Notes under the pieces: generated by a model
The model's input: the letters and a program-made list of their open reading frames with translations, nothing else
Databases searched by the model: none
Told to the model about the DNA's origin: nothing
NCBI GenBank assembly: GCA_002495065.1
Contig: DADT01000065.1
Coordinates: 1 to 24,863, forward strand
DNA length: 24,863 nt
Reading direction: 5' to 3'
Source of the DNA: Methanoregula sp. UBA471
Lineage (GTDB): Archaea > Halobacteriota > Methanomicrobia > Methanomicrobiales > Methanospirillaceae
Made by a program: the position numbers and the translations under genes
Part shown: positions 1-7,981 of the stretch, one piece after another
Numbering within the stretch: position 1 is the first letter of the stretch
Layout: every line of letters starts with the position of its first letter

Positions 1-70
1 TGGCGTCACCTGAGATAAAGTCTCCCTTGACGAGCGGCCATCCACTTGCTGGTGATTTCTTGTCTGCCAT
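1..70 (-). CDS. mtrA: Second MtrA copy, N-terminal fragment cut by the window edge
   Basis: The first 23 codons of a second mtrA are visible, starting with ATG at 70 and running off the window. The residues are identical to the N-terminus of the complete MtrA at 290-1012. The 70 bases differ at one silent position (AAG versus AAA for Lys15). The start is fixed by GAGGTG ending six bases before the ATG, the same leader that precedes mtrF. It lies 10 bp after the mtrF stop, so it belongs to the mtr operon. MtrA carries the corrinoid of the Na+-pumping methyltransferase. Whether this copy is full length, and whether it keeps the corrinoid-ligating His, cannot be seen here. Confidence 0.85.
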   Translation of the reverse strand, partial: MADKKSPASGWPLVKGDFISGDA

Positions 71-80
71 CTCTTTCACC

Positions 81-284
81 TCATCCCACCAGGAATGCCG
101 GCAGTAAAATCAGGATCAAAGCACAGAGCAACCCTGCGGTAAACCCGATTATACCATTCGCGCTGACTGCCGAGTCAATTTTGTTGGTCCTTGCCAGGAT
201 TTGTGATTTATAGCGGATATTCTCCACCATATTTTCGATAGCAACCATCCTGACCGGTCCTGTAGTCTTTGCTTCTTCTGCCAT
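81..284 (-). CDS. mtrF: Tetrahydromethanopterin S-methyltransferase subunit F
   Basis: This is a small subunit of 67 residues of the membrane Mtr complex, which moves the methyl group from methyl-H4MPT to coenzyme M while exporting Na+. A soluble N-terminal half with the pattern IENMVENIRYKSQ is followed by one C-terminal transmembrane helix. The same IE.MV..I.Y pattern occurs before the C-terminal helix of MtrA, in line with the known MtrA/MtrF relationship. A GTG at 293 would extend the frame by three residues and overlap the mtrA stop, but GAGGTG at 292-297 is correctly spaced for ATG at 284, so that start is preferred. The gene sits between two mtrA copies. Confidence 0.9.
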   Translation of the reverse strand: MAEEAKTTGPVRMVAIENMVENIRYKSQILARTNKIDSAVSANGIIGFTAGLLCALILILLPAFLVG

Positions 285-289
285 CTCTT

Positions 290-1012
290 TCACCTCATCA
301 TCATGAACCCGACCAGGGCAAACGAGATGATCAGACCGATCATCAGGCCTTCGATCTTACCTGAATAGACCCCGGCGGCAAACTTATCCCGGTATCCGAT
401 GTCCGTCACCATCCTTTCGATGACTTTCATGCGGGCTGTGATGATTGCCATTTCACCGGAAATCGGTTGTACTACGCCGCCTGTCTCTTCTGCACCGCCT
501 GCAGCTTCCTTAACCTCAACGACAATGGGATCAGCGGCGAACGCACCCGGGTCACGGGCTTTCAATTCGTTGATCTTAGCCTTAATCGCATTGAGGTCTT
601 CGCTTTCCATGATGTTGACGACTTCTGTCTGCTCCTGGAAGCGCTTGATAGCTGCATCATTGAGGTTCTCGATGAAGGGAATAGCACCTTCAGCGCCGAC
701 AACTCTGCCTTCTTTGACACCGTTTTTATGGAGTGCACCGAATGTCTGGCCGGAAAGGTGGCCCTTGACTTCGGTACCGCAGAACAGCATGAACCTGATG
801 TTGGGGTTGGCGATGACGTTGGCGATGACCTTTTCAAGACCGAGGTTTTCGGTCTTACAGGAACCGCAGAGAGCGGCTCCCGCGTCACAGATGCCCTTTT
901 CGTCAAGGTGTGATCCCATGGTGACAACAGCCACCGGGCTGTTGGCGTCACCTGAGATAAAGTCTCCTTTGACGAGCGGCCATCCACTTGCTGGTGATTT
1001 CTTGTCTGCCAT
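290..1012 (-). CDS. mtrA: Tetrahydromethanopterin S-methyltransferase subunit A (corrinoid subunit)
   Basis: MtrA, 240 residues, is the corrinoid-binding subunit that accepts the methyl group from methyl-H4MPT and passes it to coenzyme M. The motif EVKGHLSGQ places a His at residue 85, matching the corrinoid-ligating His known near position 84 in characterised MtrA. The N-terminal region shows the family sequence ASGWPLVKGDF, and the C-terminus (about residues 215-240) is a single transmembrane anchor ending in FMMMR. The ATG at 1012 follows the mtrB stop by one base, so the genes are translationally coupled. A nearly identical start of a second mtrA lies at 1-70, beyond mtrF. Confidence 0.97.
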   Translation of the reverse strand: MADKKSPASGWPLVKGDFISGDANSPVAVVTMGSHLDEKGICDAGAALCGSCKTENLGLEKVIANVIANPNIRFMLFCGTEVKGHLSGQTFGALHKNGVKEGRVVGAEGAIPFIENLNDAAIKRFQEQTEVVNIMESEDLNAIKAKINELKARDPGAFAADPIVVEVKEAAGGAEETGGVVQPISGEMAIITARMKVIERMVTDIGYRDKFAAGVYSGKIEGLMIGLIISFALVGFMMMR

Positions 1013-1013
1013 A

Positions 1014-1307
1014 TCAGCCCACCTGTATCAGCTGGAATGCAACGATTCCGGCTATGAATAGTCCGATTGCGAGCCCGTACCAGAACGAGGTGATAGTGCC
1101 ACCGATCGCGAGACCGTTTTCCCTGTTGGGGAATGACGCAAGCAGGTTCCCCTCGCCTGAGAGCATGTTAACAAGATCATCGCTTGTCGCTTCAAGGACG
1201 GCGACTTTCTCGAGAACTGGAGAGAGTGATTCTCCTGCGGATGTTACAAGCCCAATCATCGGATCTGCAACAAGCCCGAATTCCGGAAGTACCTGAATGT
1301 ATGCCAT
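1014..1307 (-). CDS. mtrB: Tetrahydromethanopterin S-methyltransferase subunit B
   Basis: MtrB, 97 residues, is a small subunit of the Mtr complex with a soluble N-terminal part and one C-terminal transmembrane helix (about residues 70-95, GLAIGGTITSFWYGLAIGLF). Its start ATG at 1307 immediately follows the mtrC stop TAA at 1308-1310, with a GGAGGG-type Shine-Dalgarno inside the mtrC end. Its stop is one base before the mtrA start. Length and position between mtrC and mtrA match other methanogens. Confidence 0.95.
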   Translation of the reverse strand: MAYIQVLPEFGLVADPMIGLVTSAGESLSPVLEKVAVLEATSDDLVNMLSGEGNLLASFPNRENGLAIGGTITSFWYGLAIGLFIAGIVAFQLIQVG

Positions 1308-2156
1308 TTAGTGTCCCTCCGTATCAGGAATCGGCTTTGCATCAAGCCATGCAGCGGCGTCCCGCTTTGAAAGGTCGATATACTGGTTATAAGTGTATGC
1401 CCATCCGGCTATCGCAATGATAAGCGATAATATCGCAGATCCCGCGCTGATCAATGCAAAGGACATGACTGCAGCGACGATCATGCTTAAGAAACCACAT
1501 TCTGCGGTCAGCATGAGCATACGGTCCTGTTTCCAGCCGGGTCCCAGAGTTGCATTGAACGGGTGCTGGATCGCGATTGCTCCCAGAAGGAATGCAACAG
1601 CAATAAGTCCGCCGCCAATGAATGAAATCTGGTTTGAACTTATCGTCATGCCGAGCATTGATACCGTACCTGTGGTCAGACCCTCAAAGGTGAATCCACC
1701 GGTGATAAGTGCGGCGAACCCCATCAGGGAAAGCGCACCAACTGCTGCCATTTCGGTTAGTGCCTGGACCATTGCCGGGATTTTCATATTCAGGATATTA
1801 TTTGAAATATACCCGAGAATGAACCCGATAACGGCTGCAAGAACGAGCGCGACGATAGGAGCAAGGATACCGAACCTGGTGGCAAACAGCATTGCAATCA
1901 CACCCGATCCGAATGCGATCATACCTGCCGAGGGTACACCGGTACCGATACCGTAACTGCACAGCACCTTGATCGTGTGACTTCCCCAGATCAGGGCGAT
2001 AATCGCAGCCAACCCACCGAAGAATGCGAACATCTCGGTATTGGTGAGGACATTGAGATATGTCAGGTAGAGACACACAAGGGTGCCAAGAAGCCCCGTA
2101 ATCAGGATAGTATTGTGCGGGGTGCCTCCTTCAATAACTTCAACTTTTACAGACAT
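1308..2156 (-). CDS. mtrC: Tetrahydromethanopterin S-methyltransferase subunit C
   Basis: MtrC, 282 residues, is one of the three large integral membrane subunits (C, D, E) of the Na+-translocating methyltransferase. The sequence is a series of hydrophobic helices with Gly/Ala-rich segments and a charged C-terminus rich in Asp/Lys (YIDLSKRDAAAWLDAKP). A GTG at 2165 would add three residues, but GAGGTG overlapping the mtrD stop is correctly spaced for the ATG at 2156, so that start is chosen. It is co-transcribed with mtrD upstream and mtrB downstream. Confidence 0.95.
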   Translation of the reverse strand: MSVKVEVIEGGTPHNTILITGLLGTLVCLYLTYLNVLTNTEMFAFFGGLAAIIALIWGSHTIKVLCSYGIGTGVPSAGMIAFGSGVIAMLFATRFGILAPIVALVLAAVIGFILGYISNNILNMKIPAMVQALTEMAAVGALSLMGFAALITGGFTFEGLTTGTVSMLGMTISSNQISFIGGGLIAVAFLLGAIAIQHPFNATLGPGWKQDRMLMLTAECGFLSMIVAAVMSFALISAGSAILSLIIAIAGWAYTYNQYIDLSKRDAAAWLDAKPIPDTEGH

Positions 2157-2166
2157 TTTCAACACC

Positions 2167-3003
2167 TCACATTGGAACTACGATCAGGATCGCAACAAGT
2201 CCGCACATCGCTGATGCGACTGCAGATGCAACGATTGCCCGTGGCCAGCGTTTGAATTTCGGGTCGTGGGGTCCTTCGATGGTCCCCGTGATGTTGTATG
2301 CAGTAAGCACTGCATTCACAAGGAACAGACCAACAGCGAACATACCAGCAGCTGCGACTGCAATTGGAACCACCTGTGCGGGTGGAAGACCCATCATAGC
2401 CGGGAGTGAAGCTTCGTAGAGCTCGAGAAGCTGCACATAAATGAGTGTACCGCCAGCGCCTCCGAGAAAACCTCCTATGACGCCCCCGACGAATGAAATG
2501 AACGGAAGTCCATGACCTTCAGTACCCTGTGATTTAAACTCAGCCTGTGTGTCTCCCGTGATGGGGTCTTTTGCAACTTTACCAGATGCCGAAGGAATAC
2601 CCATTCCGAATACATAGACGAAGTTTACCATCATGCAGGTGATTGCCATCAACAATCCGCCACCGACTCCTCCGGTGACTGTTGCAACGACAAGTCCCTG
2701 TTCTGCTGCCCATGCACCGCCGAAGAGCCCGGCAAGACCGGCACCAGCTGCAAGCATCGCGACACCTGTTGCGATACCCGGTGCCTGCCCCATTGCTGCC
2801 GGAGCACCGCCTACTGGAACGAAGTGAGTACCGAATCCAATCAGGACACCGCCAATGATGATACCGATGAGTGCCGTGAGTCCGAGACCCGGTGAGATCG
2901 CGTAACCGATTCCTACGAGGATTATGAGCATGACAACCCCGACTGCCATAGCGGCCGGGTTCATTGCTCCTCCTGCCTGTGGTTTTGCTGCGACTGCGCT
3001 CAT
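2167..3003 (-). CDS. mtrD: Tetrahydromethanopterin S-methyltransferase subunit D
   Basis: MtrD, 278 residues, is a polytopic membrane subunit of the Mtr complex. Very Gly/Ala-rich transmembrane segments surround a central hydrophilic loop (IPSASGKVAKDPITGDTQ) that is a recognisable family feature. The ATG overlaps the mtrE stop as ATGA, so translation is coupled. The subunit order E-D-C-B-A-F is that of known mtr operons. Confidence 0.95.
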   Translation of the reverse strand: MSAVAAKPQAGGAMNPAAMAVGVVMLIILVGIGYAISPGLGLTALIGIIIGGVLIGFGTHFVPVGGAPAAMGQAPGIATGVAMLAAGAGLAGLFGGAWAAEQGLVVATVTGGVGGGLLMAITCMMVNFVYVFGMGIPSASGKVAKDPITGDTQAEFKSQGTEGHGLPFISFVGGVIGGFLGGAGGTLIYVQLLELYEASLPAMMGLPPAQVVPIAVAAAGMFAVGLFLVNAVLTAYNITGTIEGPHDPKFKRWPRAIVASAVASAMCGLVAILIVVPM

Positions 3004-3896
3004 GATGCCACCTTGGCTTCCGTGTAGGGACCGTAGTTCTTGCGCGCCCAGACTTCAATGTACCTGTCGATAACGGTGAAGATGAGGATCATCAGGATAC
3101 CGACAATAATTGCTCCCCATCCGGCGCTGATCTGCTCAAAGAGAATCGTCCGCCAGATTTCAAGAAATACGATCAGGCCAAAACAGACCCCGGATGCTGA
3201 ACCGCCGATCTTATGGGTGAAGAACCCGTTATCCAGTGAGTTCCGCTCTCCGGCTTCAGCGTAACGGACAATGTTACCCGATGCTGAAATCGGTACCCCT
3301 GCACCGAACTTCTGGTTCTGGTACTGTCTTTCCTTTCCATAATATGGGTTACCTGTCGCAGAACCTGCTGCACCAAGAGCAATACCCCAGATCAGACCGA
3401 GCAGCGGAAGCGGGAACGGGTGTCCCAGAGCTCCGTTGATCAGATGACAGAGTGTTACGGTGCTGAAAATTGCGATGAAGGCATGTGCCATAGTAACCGA
3501 TGTCATGGACTTGAGGACATCCACATAGACCGGCTGTCCGAACTTGGCGAGACTTGCCGTCCTGCCCAGATACGCGGTGGTTGCATAGACGCCCTGTACG
3601 AAGACTGCGAGTACACAGCCAAGGACGATCGCAAGGACCGCGTTTACCTGCATCGCCATAAAAGCCCATGCCAGACCTGCACCCAGTGCACACCAGAGAC
3701 CGTATGCTGGGGGTTCACCGGCAACCGCCTTGTTGAAGATGCGGTGAACGAACCCCATCTGCGGTGCGAGCTGAACCTGTGAGTTCGGGTCACCCTGAGA
3801 CCCGATATTGGATTCAGTATCTTCCGCAGAACCGGCTATAGTGGCAAGAGCTCCTGTCAATGCAGTAATTCCAATGCCAAATACAATTTGTTCCAT
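3000..3896 (-). CDS. mtrE: Tetrahydromethanopterin S-methyltransferase subunit E (first gene of the operon)
   Basis: MtrE, 298 residues, is the first cistron of the mtr operon and a large integral membrane subunit thought to take part in Na+ translocation. Visible features are an N-terminal hydrophobic helix, the loop ESNIGSQGDPNSQVQLAPQM, several central helices, the loop GNPYYGKERQYQNQKFGAG and a C-terminus ending YGPYTEAKVAS. The ATG at 3896 is preceded by a strong GGGAGGAGG Shine-Dalgarno. Upstream is a long AT-rich region holding the promoter and 5' leader. Confidence 0.96.
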   Translation of the reverse strand: MEQIVFGIGITALTGALATIAGSAEDTESNIGSQGDPNSQVQLAPQMGFVHRIFNKAVAGEPPAYGLWCALGAGLAWAFMAMQVNAVLAIVLGCVLAVFVQGVYATTAYLGRTASLAKFGQPVYVDVLKSMTSVTMAHAFIAIFSTVTLCHLINGALGHPFPLPLLGLIWGIALGAAGSATGNPYYGKERQYQNQKFGAGVPISASGNIVRYAEAGERNSLDNGFFTHKIGGSASGVCFGLIVFLEIWRTILFEQISAGWGAIIVGILMILIFTVIDRYIEVWARKNYGPYTEAKVAS

Positions 3897-4130
3897 TTAG
3901 CCTCCTCCCTACGTGCGAATGCACGAGAGTATTCAAAATGCAATGCCACGCACATTGAGTTAAACTCTTTGTGGTTAGTGTAAATTTAGTGAGATCTTAA
4001 TTAAAAGGTTTCGAAACTTAATTTTCGAGAATGCACTTAAAAATGCCCGAATTATAAAATCAGCGTTAATATCGGATTATTTAATCATGTAAATTTACTT
4101 TAATGAAAAAAAAGTTTAGTTGAGGTCTTT
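3897..4130 (-). promoter_or_regulatory. mtr operon promoter region and structured 5' leader
   Basis: This AT-rich stretch upstream of mtrE contains no gene. Read on the minus strand, CTTTTAATTAAG (3996-4007), preceded by a BRE-like CGAAAC, is the best TATA-like box and predicts a leader of about 75 nt. A second candidate is TTTTATAAT near 4051-4059. The leader holds two small inverted repeats: CGTGC-GAAT-GCACG at 3912-3925, next to the Shine-Dalgarno, and GAGTT-A-AACTC at 3957-3967. The region 4131-4242 beyond it shows only a weak 6-bp inverted repeat (AGGTCT/AGACCT). Box assignment is by eye. Confidence 0.45.
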
Positions 4131-4242
4131 ACCATGAATGCAGGTTTAGCTTCATTCGCCGAACGAGGCTGATGATTAATCCGTGATGATGCCCGGATCC
4201 GTTGAGGAGGTCTGATAAATCAATTTAAGACCTGCACCCCGA

Positions 4243-5249
4243 TTATATTGCCACGAGTAACCAGACGCTAAAAACGATTAGCAGGATCCCGCTCGTTTTC
4301 TGAACCACTGTGCTGTACCGGATCAACCGTTCGTTCGGTATTGAACCAAAGACAATACCAATAACCTAAAACGGTGTCATTATCTGGCTCCGAATGTAAT
4401 GACCATCATGAATGCATAGATCGAACCTGTAAACGGAAGTGTTTCGATCAGTATGAGGAATGGTGCACCTGCCCATGGCGCAAGAATAATTACGGAGATA
4501 ATGCCGAGCCGGAACGCCCCAGAGAGGTTTTTGAACCGGGAGAACAGGTGCATCGTCCAGGACTCAGCAATATTTGGGAGCCGGGTAAGCCCTACAGGGA
4601 GGGGTCCAAAACCGATCATGAAAAGGCCGGCGATTGCATAGACCGTCGTGCTGAACCCGGAACCTGTGGTGAGCCGGAGTCCTGCAAGCAGAACACCTGC
4701 TGCGACGAGAATGTACGTAATCACGAGACCTGCACCGAAGATGGGAACATAAAGCCTTCCGTTTGACAGTGAGTCGGCAGTATTGGCTGCGGCCGCGATC
4801 ATTACAATAAGACTCCCGAGCAGACAAGGGGAAAGCCCGGTCATAATTTTAAGGGAGTATGAGAAGAGTATTGCGAGAACCCATACTCGGACAGTAATTC
4901 CGTTCCCCTTTGGTTACTCATACCAGTATAGGCACAAGATTCGGCTAAACCGATCTCCTCTTCGCCTTTCTTCGGTTTTATCCTGTCCGTCAAGGACCTT
5001 TATATGATTAATGACAACTACGGGAATTTCGGTCCTCCCTCAGGACATCAGATGTCTTATCAATTCTCTTGTATCGATGGAGATATCTCTGACGGATACA
5101 CGATCACCGTAGTGTTCCATGATATCGTCGATAATCGAATCGGTCATTATACAGTTCAGGCAATCTGTCTGATGAAAATATTCGATGGTAACAAAACCGC
5201 AAACCGGTTGCGCCAGCAGGGATACGACCTGGAACAGCAGGACGGCCAT
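4243..5249 (-). pseudogene. Decayed thioredoxin-CcdA-type membrane fusion gene
   Basis: One reading frame starts at ATG 5249 with a signal-like hydrophobic segment (AVLLFQVVSLLAQPVCG). It continues through a thioredoxin-like half with DCLNC (a CxxC) and IPVVVIN (the cis-Pro region), then into a CcdA/DsbD-like membrane domain beginning GLSPCLLGSL, with LAPWAGAPFL later. The frame is broken by TGA at 5040-5042 and TAA at 4914-4916, then by TAA at 4380-4382. After that the reading needs two shifts to reach a hydrophobic C-terminus ending VWLLVAI with stop at 4243. In the family, the thioredoxin domain and CcdA pass electrons across the membrane. Several independent lesions argue for a true pseudogene rather than a sequencing error. 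The downstream half could still be translated from ATG 4844, but it lacks the thioredoxin domain. Confidence 0.8.
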
Positions 5250-5492
5250 ATGACCCCGCCCCGGCCGGCATGTGTCAAACCCCCTGAGTACTTTTCTGAA
5301 ATGGTGAAGGAATGGCGTATGCATCCATGAGTGTTATCTCGGAAATATCGACTCCGGATCAAGGAGATCAAGATTAAAGCGATCCTCTATAACCTCTCAA
5401 GACCGTTGAAAAAGATCGCCTTGGAGTCACAATATCGGCAACAGTTCGGGGAATTGAAATTTATCTGCCTGTGTCTCGTGAATGTATTCCAT

Positions 5493-6650
5493 TCATTTTT
5501 CAACGATTGTCCGCATAAGCGCCATCATTCCAGGTTTGGCAGATTTTCGACTCCGAGATGGGAACCGGGACATCTCCATCACCGGGTTTTCAAACATCTC
5601 TTTATTAAACCGGTCGCTTATCTCATCGAATATTTTCTTATATGCAACACAATGGGGATCGACAGCTTCGATACTCCCGTTTGTGGGTGCCATTGCATTG
5701 TAGGGACAACCCCCCCGGCAATATCTGATGTGCGAACAGTCTCTGCAGGCCGTGTCTACATACTCAGAGAAGGCGGTCATGCGTCGGCCGGGTTCTGACT
5801 CCAGGAGTTGCTCCATTGTCGGCCGGTCTCTCACGTTCCCCATCACCCATTCAGGCATCCCCACGAACCGGTAACAAGGGTAGATGCTGCCATCCGGGCC
5901 GACAGCAAAAGTGTTTCCCATGCAGTTGACGAACGTGCACACGCTGCCTCTGCGGGTGAAGACACAGCGGCACAAATCGTTGATGTTCATCACCTCCATG
6001 ACGCCTATATTCTCGAGCGACTTATCGAGGAGGAATTTGAGCAGATTGCCATAATCGTCAGGCTCAAGCGCCCACTCCTTCGGGTTCTCGGAGCGAAGGG
6101 AGGGCAGGGCCGGGTGAAGCTTGAGGACAAAACCGTTTTCCTTGAAAAAGTTGAAAATCTCCTCTTTGTATTTTATGGATTTGTTGGTAAATGTGCAGAT
6201 AAACCGTACATTCAGATCATGAGACTTGGCGATTTCATAGCCCTGCATGGTCTTTTTAAAATATCCTTTTCCGCGCTGGGAGTCGGTAATGCTCTCAGGC
6301 CCATCGATACTGGAACCTATTGGAATGTGATACTCAGCCAGGATTTGGGCTATTTCCGGAGTCATCCTCCAGAGATTGGTCTGCATGGCAAACTCAGGAC
6401 TCAGCTTGTGCAATTCCTGAGAGAGCAAGGGGAGTGCCTGCCGGTAAAACTCCGCTCCGGCAAGGAGCGGCTCGCCACCATGGAAGGTGAACGTGACCCT
6501 GTCTTCCCGGAAATCCTTAAGCCAGGCGACAACTTCCCTGACAATATCGATGCTCATAACAGGAGATCCCTCCTCAGAACTCCAGCAGTAACTGCATTTG
6601 GAAGGACACCCCAGGGTCGGGATGAGCATGATATGAAAAGGATTTTTCAT
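5493..6650 (-). CDS. SPASM-domain radical SAM enzyme, probable peptide maturase or anaerobic sulfatase-maturase type
   Basis: This 385-residue enzyme binds the radical-SAM 4Fe-4S cluster through C15, C19 and C22 (LGCPSKCSYCW), followed by the SAM-binding GGEP motif (FTFHGGEPLL). The C-terminal third has the Cys pattern of a SPASM domain with two auxiliary clusters (GSVCTFVNCMG, IYPCYRF, ACRDCSHIRYCRGGCPYN and a final Cys). The closest match I recall is a methanogen family annotated as putative peptide-modifying radical SAM enzymes, but that is from memory. ATG at 6650 has a weak GGTG site, with a possible TATA-like element at 6675-6687. The gene stands alone between the CcdA pseudogene and mrp. 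No obvious Cys-rich substrate peptide is adjacent (see findings). Confidence 0.85.
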   Translation of the reverse strand: MKNPFHIMLIPTLGCPSKCSYCWSSEEGSPVMSIDIVREVVAWLKDFREDRVTFTFHGGEPLLAGAEFYRQALPLLSQELHKLSPEFAMQTNLWRMTPEIAQILAEYHIPIGSSIDGPESITDSQRGKGYFKKTMQGYEIAKSHDLNVRFICTFTNKSIKYKEEIFNFFKENGFVLKLHPALPSLRSENPKEWALEPDDYGNLLKFLLDKSLENIGVMEVMNINDLCRCVFTRRGSVCTFVNCMGNTFAVGPDGSIYPCYRFVGMPEWVMGNVRDRPTMEQLLESEPGRRMTAFSEYVDTACRDCSHIRYCRGGCPYNAMAPTNGSIEAVDPHCVAYKKIFDEISDRFNKEMFENPVMEMSRFPSRSRKSAKPGMMALMRTIVEK

Positions 6651-7055
6651 TACACCATCTTACCTTTCGATAGAGTATAATTCTTTTCTTTGAGACGGTA
6701 TTTTGAAAAAACGATGAAAATCAGGACACGTAGTGTAAAAGCCCCCAAATCGTCAGGGGGATCCCGATTACTTTTTCATCACCGAAACAAGTATTGAAAA
6801 TCCTGTTCGAAACCGGATATTCAGGATCGCATTATCTTTATAACCTGATTATTGGGATAACTTTTGTGGATAGGAACACTCAGCCTCTCGCTCTGCCAGT
6901 TAATTATTCCGCGGGGAGCCGTCAATATGGTGTAATTTTCACGAGTGAAATGTTCTTTCCGGATTCTGCACAAGGGGTCCAGGCATGCGAGGATATTTTT
7001 CTGTCGAATCAGGTCATTGAGAAATACATCATTAATTATGGAAAGAGTGAGATGA
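6651..7055. other. 405-bp gap between the radical SAM gene and mrp, no convincing gene
   Basis: An open frame on each strand (about 6821-7066 minus, 6794-7138 plus) crosses this gap, but neither resembles a known family or has a good ribosome site. Near 6741-6761 there is a GC-rich inverted repeat, CCCCC...GGGGG with a 9-nt loop, with short T-rich stretches on either side. It could be a transcription terminator for the operon ending with mrp. The 60 bp next to the radical SAM start are AT-rich and hold a TATA-like element. Confidence 0.4.
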
Positions 7056-7940
7056 TCAGGATTCAACCTGGTGTACCAGATTTTCCATCACTATATCCAC
7101 TGCTTTGCGTGTCGGCGACTCTGCGTGGCGGAGAATAAACGGTCTTCCCTCATCCCCGGCCTTCACCATTTCCGGGTCGAGCGGAATTGCGCCAAGATAG
7201 GGAACTCCGAGATCTTCGGCAGCCTTTTCCCCCCCACCCCTGCTGAAGAGGTCGATGGTTTCTCCACAGTGTGGACAGATCATCCCGCTCATATTCTCGA
7301 TGATCCCGAGTACCGGCAATTCAAGCTTCTCGATAAATTTTGCTGCCTTGATTGCGTCCATAACCGCAACATCCTGGGGAGTCGTCACGATGACCGCTCC
7401 TTTTACATTGGGGGCGAGCTGGGCAATTGTTAAGGCTTCATCACCGGTACCCGGCGGGAGATCAACAACCAGATAATCGAGTGATCCCCAGTTTACTTCA
7501 GCAAGAAACTGCTGTATTGCTCCCATCTTCATCGGTCCCCGCCAGACCACCGGCGTGCTTGTATCCGGCAATAGAAATGCCATCGACATGACTGCGAGGT
7601 TTCCGGTTACATGGACAGGTTCTATGGTTTGCGCGAGGACAGCTGGTCGCTGGTCTTCAATACCCAGCATCTTGGGGATGTTGGGGCCATGGAAGTCCAA
7701 ATCGAGGAGACCTACATTTTTACCATGGTTGGCGAGGGCAAACGCGAGATTTACAGAAACGGTGGATTTTCCCACACCTCCCTTCCCGCTCAGCACGAGG
7801 ATGACGTGTTTTACATCAATCTTCGCTTTGGGGGGCAATCCTTTTGGAACACTTTTTGGAGCACCCTGTTGTTGTCCTGAGGAACAGCTCGAACAATTTT
7901 CATCACAATTCTGTTGGTTTGTCGTTTGGTTTGATGTCAT
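7056..7940 (-). CDS. Mrp/Nbp35 (ApbC) family Fe-S cluster carrier ATPase
   Basis: This 294-residue P-loop ATPase belongs to the Mrp/ApbC/Nbp35 family, which assembles and transfers 4Fe-4S clusters in the cytoplasm. From the ATG at 7940, C12, C16 and C19 form an N-terminal Cys cluster of the Nbp35 kind. The deviant Walker A GKGGVGKST lies at 52-60, DLPPGTGDE near 160-168, and the paired cluster-binding cysteines CPHC at 222-225. An in-frame ATG at 7961 would add seven residues; neither start has a clear Shine-Dalgarno, and 7940 is preferred because MTSNQ begins the hydrophilic tail. It lies 41 bp after atwA and is probably co-transcribed with it. Confidence 0.92.
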   Translation of the reverse strand: MTSNQTTNQQNCDENCSSCSSGQQQGAPKSVPKGLPPKAKIDVKHVILVLSGKGGVGKSTVSVNLAFALANHGKNVGLLDLDFHGPNIPKMLGIEDQRPAVLAQTIEPVHVTGNLAVMSMAFLLPDTSTPVVWRGPMKMGAIQQFLAEVNWGSLDYLVVDLPPGTGDEALTIAQLAPNVKGAVIVTTPQDVAVMDAIKAAKFIEKLELPVLGIIENMSGMICPHCGETIDLFSRGGGEKAAEDLGVPYLGAIPLDPEMVKAGDEGRPFILRHAESPTRKAVDIVMENLVHQVES

Positions 7941-7981
7941 GATTGTATCAGGGAATAGCATAAAAAGGCGTTAGTGCGCCA

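Noticed and set aside
399..1061. Long plus-strand ORF opposite mtrA
   Set aside because: It is antisense to a certain gene, has no family resemblance, and arises from the codon bias of mtrA.
4170..4215. Possible C/D-box small RNA (two TGATGA copies and a CTGA)
   Set aside because: The C and C' boxes are only 8 nt apart with no D' box in between, so the canonical layout is not met.
5040..5042. TGA in the CcdA-like gene as selenocysteine
   Set aside because: It is not at a redox position, a TAA and shifts follow in the same gene, and Sec use is not known in this order.
6821..7066. 81-codon minus-strand ORF after mrp
   Set aside because: It has a TTG start inside the mrp end without a clear ribosome site, and its composition is unlike the neighbours.
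6794..7138. 114-codon plus-strand ORF after the radical SAM gene
   Set aside because: It overlaps the mrp 3' end in antisense and has no ribosome site or recognisable motif.
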